Shown here in pieces: positions 1 to 8,748 of a stretch of DNA of 39,102 nucleotides (positions are counted from its first letter, which is position 1; the number at the start of each line of letters is the position of its first letter). The notes beneath the pieces were generated by a model. It was not told the origin of the DNA, searched no databases, and saw only the letters and a list, made by a program, of their open reading frames with translations. The stretch is from NCBI GenBank assembly GCA_018985225.1, contig JADGIF010000019.1, positions 1 to 39,102 on the forward strand, read 5' to 3'. Position numbers and translations under genes: made by a program. The DNA comes from Amoeboradix gromovi (lineage: Eukaryota > Sanchytriomycota > Sanchytriomycetes > Sanchytriales > Sanchytriaceae).

Positions 1-201
1 GAAAATGCACCTTTTGCTTAGATGCTCAAAGACCTCATATATTTGAACGAGATGCAGGGTCTTCTACTTTTATTTTGTAGAGGGGATTGAAGATAATGAA
101 AGAAAATTGGCATAATAGAAGATCTTTTATTAATGATAGCATTTCCTCCGTATGGTGCACCTTTAAAAACCAGTTAGTCTAGTTTTTATACTTGGTGTCC
201 C
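1..201 (+). mobile_element. Right part of a GGGACACC-family short transposon, cut by the window edge
   Basis: The stretch ends with the inverse terminal motif TTTTTATACTTGGTGTCCC at about 183-201. Its interior matches the elements at 6634-7143, 34531-34793 and 38614-39102. It carries a decayed reading frame on the plus strand (cysteine pair KCTFC, then a FERDAG motif) that stops inside the terminal repeat. The left end lies outside the window, so no target duplication can be tested. The flank after the terminus reads AATT. Confidence 0.7.
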
Positions 202-311
202 AATTGTAGATATGCCAATATTAATATTTCTTTAAGGGGTAAAATAGGCAATTAGTTTTATATTTGCACGTGAATTTGTACATTTTCAATCCAGAACGGT
301 CAATATTATTA

Positions 312-590
312 ATGACCAAAGGTACCAAGAAAGTAGGTGTTTGCGGAAAGTATGGAACTCGATACGGTTCTTCTCTAAGAAAAAGAATGAAGAAAATTGA
401 AGTAACTCAGCACTCTAGATATCTATGTTCATTTTGCGGAAAAACAAGTGTTAAGAGAGAAGCCGTTGGAATTTGGAAATGCAAAGCATGTAAAAAGACT
501 ATTGCAGGTGGCGCTTGGGTCATGTCCACAACCGCTGCATTAACAACTAGATCAACAACTAGACGTCTAAGAGAAATGGTCGAAGTTTAA
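312..590 (+). CDS. RPL43: 60S ribosomal protein eL43 (L37a)
   Basis: Structural zinc-ribbon protein of the large cytosolic ribosomal subunit. The 92-residue product has the family length and the family N-terminus MTKGTKKVG...[12 protein letters not shown]. Four zinc ligands appear as CSFC and CKAC, followed by GGAW. The ATG at 312 is preferred over an upstream in-frame ATG at 264 because the family starts with this M-(A/T)-K motif. No intron is seen, although several fungi have one in this gene. The stop TAA at 588-590 lies in AATAAA (589-594). DPH7 starts only 20 bp downstream on the same strand. Confidence 0.97.
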   Translation: MTKGTKKVGVCGKYGTRYGSSLRKRMKKIEVTQHSRYLCSFCGKTSVKREAVGIWKCKACKKTIAGGAWVMSTTAALTTRSTTRRLREMVEV

Positions 591-610
591 TAAATCAAAT
601 TTTAAATTCT

Positions 611-1459
611 ATGCAACACTTGGAGTACACTCCAGATGACCTCGATATCTTCAATGGGGAGCTTGTTTACGCATGCTATGAGCTTAAGGGTGAAAAGAGA
701 ATCGGTAAAGTAGCATCCATAAATAGCGGTACTCTCTATCGAGGCTGCGGCATATTAGATATTGAAGTAAGCAACAATATACTTTATGGGGCAGCCTCTG
801 ATGGCTCTTTAATATCTATCAGCAGAGTCAACAATAAAATAGAATCCCTAAAATTAGAAAATGGTTTAAATTTAACAATGGATATAAATTCAAATGACGA
901 CTGCTGCATATCTAACAACCATGGGAACATATTTATTGTTGACCTTAACTGTTACAAAATAGCTGAATCATTTAATGGACACTTGTTCGAAGTGTGGAGT
1001 TGTTGTTGGAATGATGAAAAATCATTTTTTACTGGGGCAGACGACTGCACTATAAAGTTCTGGGACTTGAAAGACTTATCCAGCTGCCAGTGGCAAAAGC
1101 GAATGGACATGGGAATATCCTGTATAGCAAAAATGGAGAACAAAACGTTAATTGGCAACTACGACGAAAAATTGAGAACTATAGATCCTAGAATGCCTGA
1201 CATATTTCTGCAAGAATTGGATTGCGGTGGTGGAATATGGAGAATGAAGCAAAATCCGTGTGATCCTAATATTTGGCTTATTGCCGCAATGCATGGCGGA
1301 TCGCACATCGTTGATATAGCAAAAAACGAAATTCTCCAATCATTTACAAGTCACAAATCCATGGTTTATGGTGCAATTTGGCTCGATGAAATTGAAGTTG
1401 CTACTTGCTCATTTTACGATAAAAATCTATCATTTTGGAGCTGGGAAAAGAAGCAATAA
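611..1459 (+). CDS. DPH7: Diphthine methyltransferase (WD40), DPH7/WDR85 type
   Basis: WD-repeat enzyme of the diphthamide pathway. It demethylates the methylated diphthine intermediate on elongation factor 2 so that amidation can follow. The 282-residue product contains repeats such as GADDCTIKFWDLK and family signatures GNYDEKLRTIDPR, GGGIWRMK and, near the C-terminus, the VATCSFYDK.L.FW block. It is somewhat shorter than animal or yeast homologues. The ATG at 611 follows RPL43 by 20 bp. The stop TAA (1457-1459) is inside AATAAA (1455-1460). The window also encodes EFL1, a relative of the EF2 substrate, but nothing shows a functional link here. Confidence 0.88.
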   Translation: MQHLEYTPDDLDIFNGELVYACYELKGEKRIGKVASINSGTLYRGCGILDIEVSNNILYGAASDGSLISISRVNNKIESLKLENGLNLTMDINSNDDCCISNNHGNIFIVDLNCYKIAESFNGHLFEVWSCCWNDEKSFFTGADDCTIKFWDLKDLSSCQWQKRMDMGISCIAKMENKTLIGNYDEKLRTIDPRMPDIFLQELDCGGGIWRMKQNPCDPNIWLIAAMHGGSHIVDIAKNEILQSFTSHKSMVYGAIWLDEIEVATCSFYDKNLSFWSWEKKQ

Positions 1460-1639
1460 ATTTAATCTATTTCAGACAGACTTTGCGAAAATGACATAAC
1501 TATAATCCACATGATACTGTTTTGTGATCAAGCTAATCGGATCTCGTTTATTTGAATAGTCTACTCGTTAAATTTCCCGATTTCCAAGAAAATCGATAAC
1601 TTCCACAGAAAAGCTGACAAAGACCTTGCGCTTGATGAT

Positions 1640-1916
1640 AGGAACGTGCGACGAGTTGTTAAACGAATATAAAACTCAAATTGAATTATTAGCACAATGA
1701 AGTTCTCGTAATCGCAATAGATGGTGTGCTACTGAAGCCTTGAAATGTCACGAAAATGGAAAATATGGCGAAGAGTAGTTTGATTGTACATGAAATTAAA
1801 CTGTTAGCAAATAGTCTTAAAGAGCCAATCTCGTGAGACTGCCTCTCTTATGAAATGTCCACGACATGTAATTGTGGCCATCTTGTAAAGTCTGTCCCAT
1901 TTCAGGGGAAGTTTTG
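1640..1916 (+). pseudogene. Fanzor (TnpB-like) relic, copy a
   Basis: The intergenic stretch 1460-1916 holds a decayed plus-strand coding relic. One frame reads IGTCDELLNEYKTQIELLAQ near 1640-1700. Later frames reach STTCNCGHLVKSVPFQGKF at about 1858-1914, which looks like the first half of a TnpB/Fanzor zinc ribbon (TS..C..CG). Stops and frame changes break it. It ends exactly where the TYW2 gene begins, so its last codons could be mistaken for an N-terminal extension of that gene. Confidence 0.45.
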
Positions 1917-2786
1917 ATGACCTACGAGAAATACGATACTCTTTTGCTGGTAAAAAAAAATGATTCCGAAGCCACAGCTTTAGCTGAAAGACTTAAATGC
2001 ACACATGTAGCATTTATTGATAGAATTTTAAAAGATACATTAAGAACTCCACAATTAATCCCAATAGCTGGCGATTTTGAGAATTATTGGGCACGAACTA
2101 AGCAATTCGGTATTTTTTACTGCTGGTATCCTTTGAAAACTATGTTTTCTAAAGGTAACCATTTTGAAAAGCAAGTGATTGGAAAAAAGAAGCCAGATTT
2201 TGCTATTGATCTCTGTGCGGGAATCGGGTATTGGGTCTTCCCGCTTTATGCTAATGGCCGATGTGTAATCGCCTGTGAATGGAACCCATACAGCATTGTT
2301 GGAATGATTATTGGCGCAAATATGAATAGATGCCGAGTTGTAGTCATGCATAAAAAGAACACTAAAACCGTTGATGGATTGAACATTTATGGTGAAATTG
2401 AACGTATAGCTGAATTATTGGATATAAAAACTAAAATTTACTGGAAATTCAATGTGGATACCATCGACAATCTTGAAAAATACGTAGGTCAGCATACTAT
2501 TATAGTTTGTCCCGGTAACCACCATGAGTATGCGTCTCATTTTTCAAATTTTGGTGCAGATTTGGTCATGTGTGGGCTACTTCCTACTTCTAAGTCTATG
2601 TGGGATTTGGCTAAATCGGTGGTATCAAAAGATGGTGAAATAATAATTCATGAATGCGCTACATCGGAAGAGAACTTATATAACATGCTTCCTAAGGATT
2701 TATTACCCTTGTCATCTCGAAAAGTTAAAAACTATGCTCCAAAGTTGTTTCATTATGTTGTAGAGTGCTCATATGTTGTCCAATAA
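1917..2786 (+). CDS. TYW2: tRNA wybutosine-synthesising protein 2 (TYW2/TRM12), class I methyltransferase fold
   Basis: Transfers the aminocarboxypropyl group from S-adenosylmethionine to the wyosine base at position 37 of tRNA-Phe. The product has the Trm5/TYW2 core: DLCAGIGYWVFPL (SAM loop), ACEWNPYS, GLLPTS.SMWDLA and a C-terminal VKNYAPKLFHYVVECSY block that closely follows TYW2. The frame is open from 1872, but those codons overlap Fanzor relic a, so I prefer the ATG at 1917 (289 aa). It is much shorter than yeast Trm12, mainly at the N-terminus. Trm5 is the alternative; the C-terminal block favours TYW2. The stop TAA (2784-2786) lies inside AATAAA (2782-2787). Confidence 0.8.
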   Translation: MTYEKYDTLLLVKKNDSEATALAERLKCTHVAFIDRILKDTLRTPQLIPIAGDFENYWARTKQFGIFYCWYPLKTMFSKGNHFEKQVIGKKKPDFAIDLCAGIGYWVFPLYANGRCVIACEWNPYSIVGMIIGANMNRCRVVVMHKKNTKTVDGLNIYGEIERIAELLDIKTKIYWKFNVDTIDNLEKYVGQHTIIVCPGNHHEYASHFSNFGADLVMCGLLPTSKSMWDLAKSVVSKDGEIIIHECATSEENLYNMLPKDLLPLSSRKVKNYAPKLFHYVVECSYVVQ

Positions 2787-3127
2787 AAGTAAATCATATT
2801 CTACTAACTCGCTTTTAATGTATTTATTGCACAATTTTCCATCTTTTGTGGAAAATCTGAACGTCAAGCTGTACTTTTAAATTGTTTTGTTAGTGTGTCT
2901 CAAAGTAAAAATGAGTCAGCAAAGTTGTAAATTCTAACTAAGCAGGCGTGGTGCACCCTACTTGAGATTTGGCTTAGCATTTTTTGTATTGCCAATTATT
3001 CTAGTTCACAAATTTAGATAGCAGAGCTTAAAGGAGAAGTTCATTACTACCTAGTCAGCGACATTGGGAAATTAATCACAAACAGCCGAATATTGGACAG
3101 ATAAAGATAATTTATTAGTATTAGTGC
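2787..3127. other. Intergenic stretch between convergent genes, no clear gene
   Basis: TYW2 (plus) and the zinc transporter (minus) converge on this 340-bp gap. It contains the transporter's AATAAA on the minus strand (3111-3116) and a short hydrophobic plus-strand frame near 2944-3018. I could not join that frame to a start codon, even allowing a 19-nt intron. I see no RNA gene. Confidence 0.4.
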
Positions 3128-4248
3128 TCAAGATTTTGATATTGGTGTTCTACATCCAGACACACCATTTTTTGGTATTTCGATTTGTATTGTGGCATGG
3201 TCTATCCTAAAAGAATTATACACAATGTCTTCTGCATCTACGAGAATTCTATGTAAATCCGACAAACCTCGTATTTCATTAGGATCAGTACCCAGGTGAA
3301 CGGTTAATGCAGTCTAAATTAATTGCTAATTACTCTTCCAATAGACAGCAACCAAACATGGAAGCAATGGACATCTGCAACTCCAAAAATATTACTCAGT
3401 TCTAATTTCAATTTATCAGCATCAATGTGTAATGGAGTAGACTCCATTAGCACAAATACACTATCCTTTAGTATTCTCAGGGTAGTATATAACACAATTA
3501 TAGAGAACACGAAAGTGCATATTGGATCGACAATCTTTAATTCAGGATTAAAGAAGATTATTAAAGATGCAATAATTACGCCTAAGCTAAACAAGGCATC
3601 ACCAACTGCGTGTATAATAGCAGCTCTCAAATTGATGTTTTGGTGAACATCATTAGATGCTTGAACGGGACTGGCAACTAAAGACGTAGTTTGGTCATCA
3701 TTCGTCTGTTGAGTCATTCGGTTCTTACCAGCTTCTATGTCGTCCTCAAGTTCTTCTATAATTGGAGGATGATGATGCGAATGAGAGTGGCCATGATGAT
3801 GCCCGCCGAGAATGTACAGTACTATCAAATTAACAATTAGACCTAATGTGCTTGTGATTAGCATAACAGGTGCATTAATGTCAACTGGATTTTGTATTCT
3901 AGCTATTGCTTCCATTAATAATATGCCCGTCAACACCCATATCAATAGAACAGATATGACTGCACCCAATATTTCAGCACGATGAAAACCATAAGAATGA
4001 CGAGCAGTTCTAGGACGTGAGGCAATCCAAATACTAGCTAAAGATATTGCAAATCCGCTAACATCACTAAGCATATGAAAACTGTCGCTAATTAACGCTA
4101 ATGAATTTGAATATATACCACCAAGTAGCTCTGCTAGGAAAAAGACAAAGCACAAAGCAGAGGCGTAAATTAATTTCCTAGATGCACTTTGACTTTGAGG
4201 CTGTTCAACATGAAGGCAATCAGAGACAGCGTGGTCATGTGAATCCAT
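3128..4248 (-). CDS. Zinc transporter, cation diffusion facilitator (ZnT/ZRC1-like); two exons
   Basis: Six-helix cation diffusion facilitator that moves Zn2+ out of the cytosol, typically into a vacuole or vesicles. The product is 366 aa: exon 1 is 4248-3334 (305 codons) and exon 2 is 3313-3128. Membrane segments include LIYASALCFVFFLAELLGGI. The metal-site motif SDSFHMLSDVSG lies in helix 2 and its partner HAVGDALFSLGV in helix 5. A His-rich loop (HHHGHSHSHHHP) sits between helices 4 and 5, and the cytoplasmic C-terminal domain reads HVWLLSIGR|TALTVHLGTDP across the splice. Without removing the 20-nt intron the protein would stop early and lose this domain. AATAAA follows the stop by 11 nt. 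Confidence 0.92.
3314..3333 (-). other. Ultra-short spliceosomal intron, 20 nt, in the zinc transporter
   Basis: The transcribed-strand sequence is GTAATTAGCAATTAATTTAG. Removal is phase 0 and restores the conserved run LSIGR-TALTVHL of the cation diffusion facilitator C-terminal domain; retention gives a stop after four codons. The end TTAATTTAG resembles the ends of the DCP2 and EFL1 introns. Confidence 0.88.
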
Positions 4249-4374
4249 GGCTCCTAAGTTTTAAAATAACAGCTCTTGATTTTAATTGAATTGCCATTTG
4301 CTGTGATTAAATAAACAATAGCGCCCCGTTAGTTATTCTTTTACAGTTTTCTAAGTGATCAAATGGATATTGAG

Positions 4375-4640
4375 AAACTGGTCTAAAATGAATATCTTTC
4401 AAAGAAAGGAAAAAATGATGCAAAATAAGTAAGAATTACTATCGATGTGTGCGAGTTGCGGTACTCTGAAGAAAACAAATTTGGGGAAATGTAAATGTGC
4501 AAACCGTCGTCTGGAAGGTCTTTTTGAAAAAATTAGATTCTGTAGGAATGTCCCATATATCACTATCCATGCCTGAGGTGAAAACCAAGTACTGTACATT
4601 CCTCTTATTTTCAATTATGGTCATTCACCGTTAAAATTTA
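4375..4640 (+). pseudogene. Fanzor (TnpB-like) relic, copy b
   Basis: The gap 4249-4896 lies upstream of the divergent zinc transporter. From 4445 one plus-strand frame reads CASCGTLKKTNLGKCKCANR, followed by RLE. This has the C..CG....C.C spacing of the TnpB/Fanzor zinc ribbon and the 'LE' that precedes the last catalytic RD motif in other copies here. The RD.AARNI part is lost. The remaining part of the gap (4640-4896) has no frame I can assign. Confidence 0.55.
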
Positions 4641-4896
4641 AAACCTTCAATACCAATATCTTGTGCAGTCTCTACAATGCTTATAGCAGCAATAACCATT
4701 GAAAATCATTTTTTGCCAGTATTTTACTTCAAATCCGTAATCAATATCATTCCTAGCACAAAACCTATTCGCATTCCACCTTTGCCGAGTTTGCTGGTTC
4801 AGTGTTGGTCTAGCTGTATAGCAAGATTTGTATAATGATGTTTTTGGCTCACGTTTGATCAAGTTTGGAGGATTTATAGCCTCAAGTTCGCTTTTT

Positions 4897-5332
4897 GGTA
4901 CACCAAATATAAAAACTAAACCAAGCCGTCTTTAAAGTAGGTGCTCCACAAGAAGGAAATACTATTGTTAATAAAAGTCCTTCTTTCAAACCAATTTTCT
5001 CTCATTAATACCATTCCCCTCTTTAAAATAATACAAGATGGCCCACTATCTCTTTCAAATAAGGTCTTTGAGTGTCTATGCAAAAGGTGCATTATCTACT
5101 ATACTACTACTATCTTCCATTTTCTTTTTCTTCTTACCACCTTTCGTATAACTTATTTTTTCTTTTCTATTCTTGTTAATCATTGTTTCCAAGATTCTGA
5201 TGGATGAAAAGCTTTTATACTAAAATAATTTACTTGAACCGATTAATTTAATTTACTATCGGTTAATACACACTTGAAATAATGATTCGAACTATTTCAG
5301 AAAGTTAGTCTAGTTTTTATATTTGATGTCCC
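4897..5332 (-). mobile_element. Non-autonomous GGGACACC-family transposon, 436 bp
   Basis: The left end GGTACACCAAATATAAAAAC and the right end AGTCTAGTTTTTATATTTGATGTCCC are imperfect inverted repeats. The interior encodes, on the minus strand, a decayed version of the family's C-terminal fragment (KCTFC..TQRPY). The subterminal block at about 5230-5300 matches 34550-34615. Flanks (TTTT and AATT) do not match, so the target duplication has decayed or the copy is rearranged. The right end lies 45 bp before the LAMTOR2-like start codon. Confidence 0.75.
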
Positions 5333-5377
5333 AATTGTTTTTGACATCCGCTTTTACCCCAGTGATTTTCAGAGAGC

Positions 5378-5794
5378 ATGTCCCAGATGTTCTTGAAAGT
5401 TTCTCAGACTCAGAATTTGTTCAAAGACAATGACATAAGTAACTCAATACTTTGCAATCTAGATGGAGAATTGCTGTGCTCTAGTAAAACCGACAAGCCC
5501 CAAAAGTTTGCATCGTTGGTCTCTCATATTTGGGCGTTGTATCTGCAATTTCCAACTATCGATACGTCACAGCTTGACAGCACATCTACAAAGATTCCCA
5601 CATGTTGCCCTAACAGAAGTTTCCATCAAAGATCATCAATTCAATCCTTAGAAATTGATAACGAGGATGGTAAAATCGTAATCATTGGTGTCAAACCCAA
5701 CTTTTTATTAGCAGCCGAAATAAGGGACTGCTTCTTGCTTAACAGGTTACAGAAGTTAGCAAAAACATTATCGGAAGAGTACAGTAAAGAATAA
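5378..5794 (+). CDS. Roadblock/LC7-domain protein, LAMTOR2 (p14)-like
   Basis: Probably a subunit of the Ragulator/EGO-type scaffold that anchors Rag GTPases at the lysosome or vacuole. The 138-residue product follows the LAMTOR2 pattern: SILCNLDGELLCSS (family: L.N.DG.LL), then HIWALYLQF (family: NIWAAY), then a 35-residue insertion rich in Ser/Thr, then DNEDGKIVIIGVKPNFLLAAE and a C-terminal helix LLNRLQKLAKTL. The insertion makes it slightly longer than the human protein. The call rests on pattern similarity only; another roadblock protein is possible. The stop TAA (5792-5794) lies inside AATAAA (5790-5795). A transposon end lies directly upstream, within the probable promoter. Confidence 0.55.
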   Translation: MSQMFLKVSQTQNLFKDNDISNSILCNLDGELLCSSKTDKPQKFASLVSHIWALYLQFPTIDTSQLDSTSTKIPTCCPNRSFHQRSSIQSLEIDNEDGKIVIIGVKPNFLLAAEIRDCFLLNRLQKLAKTLSEEYSKE

Positions 5795-6035
5795 ATTATA
5801 TATGAACTATCTTAAGCACATTATTTGACAAATTTTACAGAAAGTTTGCTTTAAATGACTTAAATATACTTATGATGTAGATTAAAACTTTCTCCTCGTT
5901 AAAAATCCTGATAAAAAGAAAACTAAGAATTTCCAAAAACATACTAGAAGTTCTCTGTTTTAATTGACTAAGCCAATTGTACTGGTCATCTGACCTATAC
6001 CGCTGTAATAAACTCGATTTCTAGGCTTTTCGAAC

Positions 6036-6210
6036 TAAACTGGTCTAAAATGTGTGGAAGTGCAAGCTCATTTATGAAACGCAGTGAGGCATCAAGACTC
6101 GAATGTGTACATGGTTGGCAGTCTGAAGAAAGTCCGTCATGGACATACAGTCATTTGGAAGCGCATATGGCAGGAGGGAACATATACTTGAACTGTATGC
6201 GACCCTGTTA
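6036..6210 (+). pseudogene. Fanzor (TnpB-like) relic, copy c
   Basis: The gap 5795-6313 contains a plus-strand frame from about 6040 that begins WSKMCGS. It continues through RLECVHGWQ to SHLEAHMAGGNIYLNCMRPC and a stop at about 6210. This aligns with the Fanzor tail pattern SK.C..CG ... C..C ... HLEIDRDMAARNIYLKCM, with substitutions at the second cysteine of each pair and at the catalytic RD. No target duplication was found around it. Confidence 0.6.
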
Positions 6211-6313
6211 ACTTCTGCTTCAATGGATCAAGTGGCTTTGTCAACTTCACTAACTTGGTTTGTCTCACAACAATAAGTTTTAAAAAGGAGATAACAAAAG
6301 TATCATAAGTGGT

Positions 6314-6610
6314 TTATTTTGCTCTAACTGACTTTTTCGAAAAGTGCATCAACTTTAATTCCTTTTTGCGCACATCTTGCCTAACTTTTACATCTTCATT
6401 TGGTTTATAGGTTGATCTTAGTATTCTTTTTGTAGCATGCTGCGATAACTTGTAGTGCTTCGATAGCTCTTCGATTTGAATTCCATTTTTGTATTTTTCT
6501 TTTAATTCATCCATCTTTATTCTACTTATTTTTTTTGGAGGATTCCACTGGCATCGCACTAAGGTTGAAAATTGCCGAATCATTGTGCTCGTTTCAAAGA
6601 GAAGAGACAT
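6314..6610 (-). CDS. RRG9: Mitochondrial RRG9/neugrin-domain protein
   Basis: Fungal Rrg9 is a mitochondrial protein needed for respiratory growth and mitochondrial genome maintenance; animal neugrin shares the domain. The core WNPPKKISRIKMDELK...IEELSKHYKLS...TKRILRSTYKPNED covers residues 22-72 and has the helix-turn-helix-like pattern of the family. The first 20 residues (or those from the second Met, MIRQFSTLVRCQ) look like a mitochondrial presequence. At 98 aa it is at the short end of the family. The stop TAA (6314-6316) overlaps minus-strand AATAAA (6313-6318). A transposon inserted 23 bp upstream of the start codon. Confidence 0.8.
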   Translation of the reverse strand: MSLLFETSTMIRQFSTLVRCQWNPPKKISRIKMDELKEKYKNGIQIEELSKHYKLSQHATKRILRSTYKPNEDVKVRQDVRKKELKLMHFSKKSVRAK

Positions 6611-6629
6611 CGATCATAAAATCTATATC

Positions 6630-6633
6630 AAGT
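6630..6633. repeat. Target site duplication AAGT (left; right copy 7144-7147)
   Basis: AAGT immediately precedes GGGACACC and immediately follows GTCCC. This gives the target duplication length (4 bp) used to judge the other copies. Confidence 0.75.
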
Positions 6634-7143
6634 GGGACACCAAATATAAAAACTAAACTAACTCGTTTTTAAAGGTGCTCCATACAGAGGAAACGCTATT
6701 ATTAATAAAAGATCTTCTGTTATACCAGTTTTCTTTCATTGATTGTATTCTTCTTTTCAAAATAAAACTAGAAGACCCTGCATCTCGTTCAAATATATGA
6801 GGTCTTTGAGCATCTAAGCAAAGGGTGCATTTTCTTAGACGGTGCTCTTTTCTAGAGTCATTTTGTAATTTTATACTAACATCATTACTCTTATCAATTT
6901 CCTTGAAGTGCAATAGTGATATGTTATTCGAAATAAAGATTGGATGAAAGAGTAAGAGAATAGCTGTACAGAATATTTATTTTTGAAATTCGATACAAAA
7001 AGTTATTTATTTTCCTTTTATACTCGTCAACTCCGCAACTAGCTGAATGTCCACTCGCCTCTTAAATCCATAAAATTAATAAAGCTGAAATAATGTTCCA
7101 AGTTGTTACAGAAAGTTAGTTCAGTTTTTATATTTGATGTCCC
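6634..7143 (-). mobile_element. GGGACACC-family transposon, 510 bp, with AAGT target duplication
   Basis: Begins GGGACACCAAATATAAAAAC at 6634 and ends in TTTTTATATTTGATGTCCC at 7143. It is flanked on both sides by AAGT (6630-6633 and 7144-7147), a clean 4-bp target duplication. Inside, on the minus strand, is an 86-codon remnant (6913-6653) with RKCTLCLDAQRPHIFERDAG followed by SSSFILKRR. The C..C ... RD.(G/A)SS pattern resembles the last zinc-ribbon and catalytic segment of Fanzor proteins. The remnant's stop codon lies in the terminal repeat. I read it as an internally deleted, non-autonomous copy. Confidence 0.85.
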
Positions 7144-7277
7144 AAGTGTTTAAAAAAACGGACCTCCTAAGATTAAAAGAAACTCATTTTATCAATATTA
7201 ATATTACCTAATTAGATTTGGTGTACCTTTTAAAGTGGGTATCCCAAGAGTACCAAAATTAGTTTATAGCGTGAACA

Positions 7278-8636
7278 TTATTTATTCTCTTTTTCGCTAT
7301 TCATTAATGCTAGTACCTGCTCTACACCAAACTTGTTGTTTATGGTTCCTTTATAGGCATCTTCGATTTCCTGCTCTCTTTGTTTCTTTAACTTTGAAAG
7401 ATCACCATCGGGTAACACAACAAAACCTTTATCTTCTTTAGACATGGAGTAGCTTGGAACTCTATCATCGTCAATCTCAGCCATCCTACGATCTATCACA
7501 GACTGTTCATTAAATGCATAGCTTTCACTTCTAGGTCTTTGTTGTCTGTGTAGCGGCACCGATGGTGCAGAACTAGATACATTGAGGCTTGATAGATCAC
7601 ATCCATCATCCAAAGATAAATCTGCAGTATCTGGAGTATACGCTGAAGGTTTTGCCATATTTTGATGTTGCTGCAAACTTTCCTCTTCGAAAAGATTCAA
7701 AGCACGATTACTCATTACTTCGGATCTGCTGTTAAATGAAGGGCTGTCTACGCCACCTGTGTGATCGTCGGTTTTTTCAGGAACTACCCCATCTTCAATT
7801 ATGTTGCGCATTAACTCTGTCAAAGAAGGATGATCATTTAATTCATGTTCTCCAAGAGTACTAGGAATCTCAAAGCTGGCATTTTTAATGAAGTCCTGGA
7901 CTACATTTTCAAGGTTAGACTCCGCTATAAAGGACTCTGAAGTGTGAAAGAGTGTCAATAAATGACGTAATCGATCAGGATTGACTTCAGCTAATTGAGC
8001 AACTGGTTGTGGTTTCGACAGTATCTTTTTCCAGTCGGGATTATGTAGTCCATCAAACAATAAATCTTCTAGATTTATGTCCTTATCCAAATGTGTTTTT
8101 ATAACCTGTGGTGCAGTCCCAATTTGTGCCATTAGAAAATTCCTAATTCTTGTGGTGCTTTCGCTAGATATTGACGGCTCTTTTTCATCTTCTTGAGTCA
8201 TGAGCTGTAAAATCAAATCATCCCTTTGCGAAACTAATAATTTCAACCTTTCTCGAAACAGTATATCAATCATTAGTGCGTTGCGTTTAACAACAGATAA
8301 TTGCTCTTCCGGATATTTTAGTAAAATTTGTTTTCTGATTCTGCGGGGGCCTACCAATCCATCAACATTTTCAGTCTTTTTAAATTTGACGGTTTTCTGA
8401 TTGTCTGAGAAAGTTTCTTTTAAGTATTCATATCTTATTTGCTTTAGTTCCTCTTGATATCTTATATGAGGTTTGACACTCTTTAGACGACTCTCAGAAA
8501 TTTTAGGCGGTTCAGGCAACTTCTTTTCTACACTCCCGGTTTGCTTTCTATAAGGACCAATCTGTGGAAAAGATTCTGCGAAGCCTTTCACACCTGGAAT
8601 ATATTGTGTTTTAGCAAGACACCTGGAAGACAACAT
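7278..8636 (-). CDS. Probable mitochondrial small-subunit ribosomal protein mS26 (PET123-like)
   Basis: A candidate component of the mitochondrial 37S ribosomal subunit. From the second Met the N-terminus MLSSRCLAKTQYIPGVKGF looks like a targeting sequence. Then come a basic, proline-rich segment (SESRLKSVKPHIRYQEELKQ, then IRYEYLKE), a charged helical region (RNALMIDILFRERLKLLVSQ) and a segment LRHLLTLFHTSESFIAES that resembles the LNELLNLYH...FIVTES pattern of yeast Pet123. The C-terminal half is Ser/Asp-rich and low-complexity, making this 452-residue protein longer than yeast Pet123. The frame extends to an ATG at 8660. It ends ...AATAAATAA, so AATAAA abuts the stop. It is divergently arranged with the RING gene, with 112 bp between start codons. 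Confidence 0.55.
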   Translation of the reverse strand: MLSSRCLAKTQYIPGVKGFAESFPQIGPYRKQTGSVEKKLPEPPKISESRLKSVKPHIRYQEELKQIRYEYLKETFSDNQKTVKFKKTENVDGLVGPRRIRKQILLKYPEEQLSVVKRNALMIDILFRERLKLLVSQRDDLILQLMTQEDEKEPSISSESTTRIRNFLMAQIGTAPQVIKTHLDKDINLEDLLFDGLHNPDWKKILSKPQPVAQLAEVNPDRLRHLLTLFHTSESFIAESNLENVVQDFIKNASFEIPSTLGEHELNDHPSLTELMRNIIEDGVVPEKTDDHTGGVDSPSFNSRSEVMSNRALNLFEEESLQQHQNMAKPSAYTPDTADLSLDDGCDLSSLNVSSSAPSVPLHRQQRPRSESYAFNEQSVIDRRMAEIDDDRVPSYSMSKEDKGFVVLPDGDLSKLKKQREQEIEDAYKGTINNKFGVEQVLALMNSEKENK

Positions 8637-8748
8637 GTCACAAATGGAGAAACACAACAATTTTGTATGCCTAAAATTGATGTCTCCAGATGATAGTTAA
8701 TTTCGTACAAAATAATTTGATCTGAAAATTATGGCCTACTTCAAACAC

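Noticed and set aside
1872-1916. N-terminal extension of TYW2 (MWPSCKVCPISGEVL)
   Set aside because: These bases read in another frame as the end of Fanzor relic a (TCNCGHLVKSVPFQGKF), so the extension is probably not part of the enzyme.
2911-3021. Small hydrophobic protein (frame RRGAPYLRFGLAFFVLPIIL) as a hidden mitochondrial subunit gene
   Set aside because: A GTAAATTCTAACTAAGCAG segment between the ATG and this frame looks like an intron, but removing its 19 nt puts the two parts out of frame. No other start fits.
4647-4862. Minus-strand 71-codon ORF rich in Cys and Arg
   Set aside because: No recognisable motif, no AATAAA at its end, and it lies between a Fanzor relic and a transposon end. 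Probably decayed sequence.
4941-5207. Plus-strand 88-codon ORF within the 436-bp element
   Set aside because: It is the antisense of the family's C..C/FERD remnant, which is conserved on the other strand in several copies.
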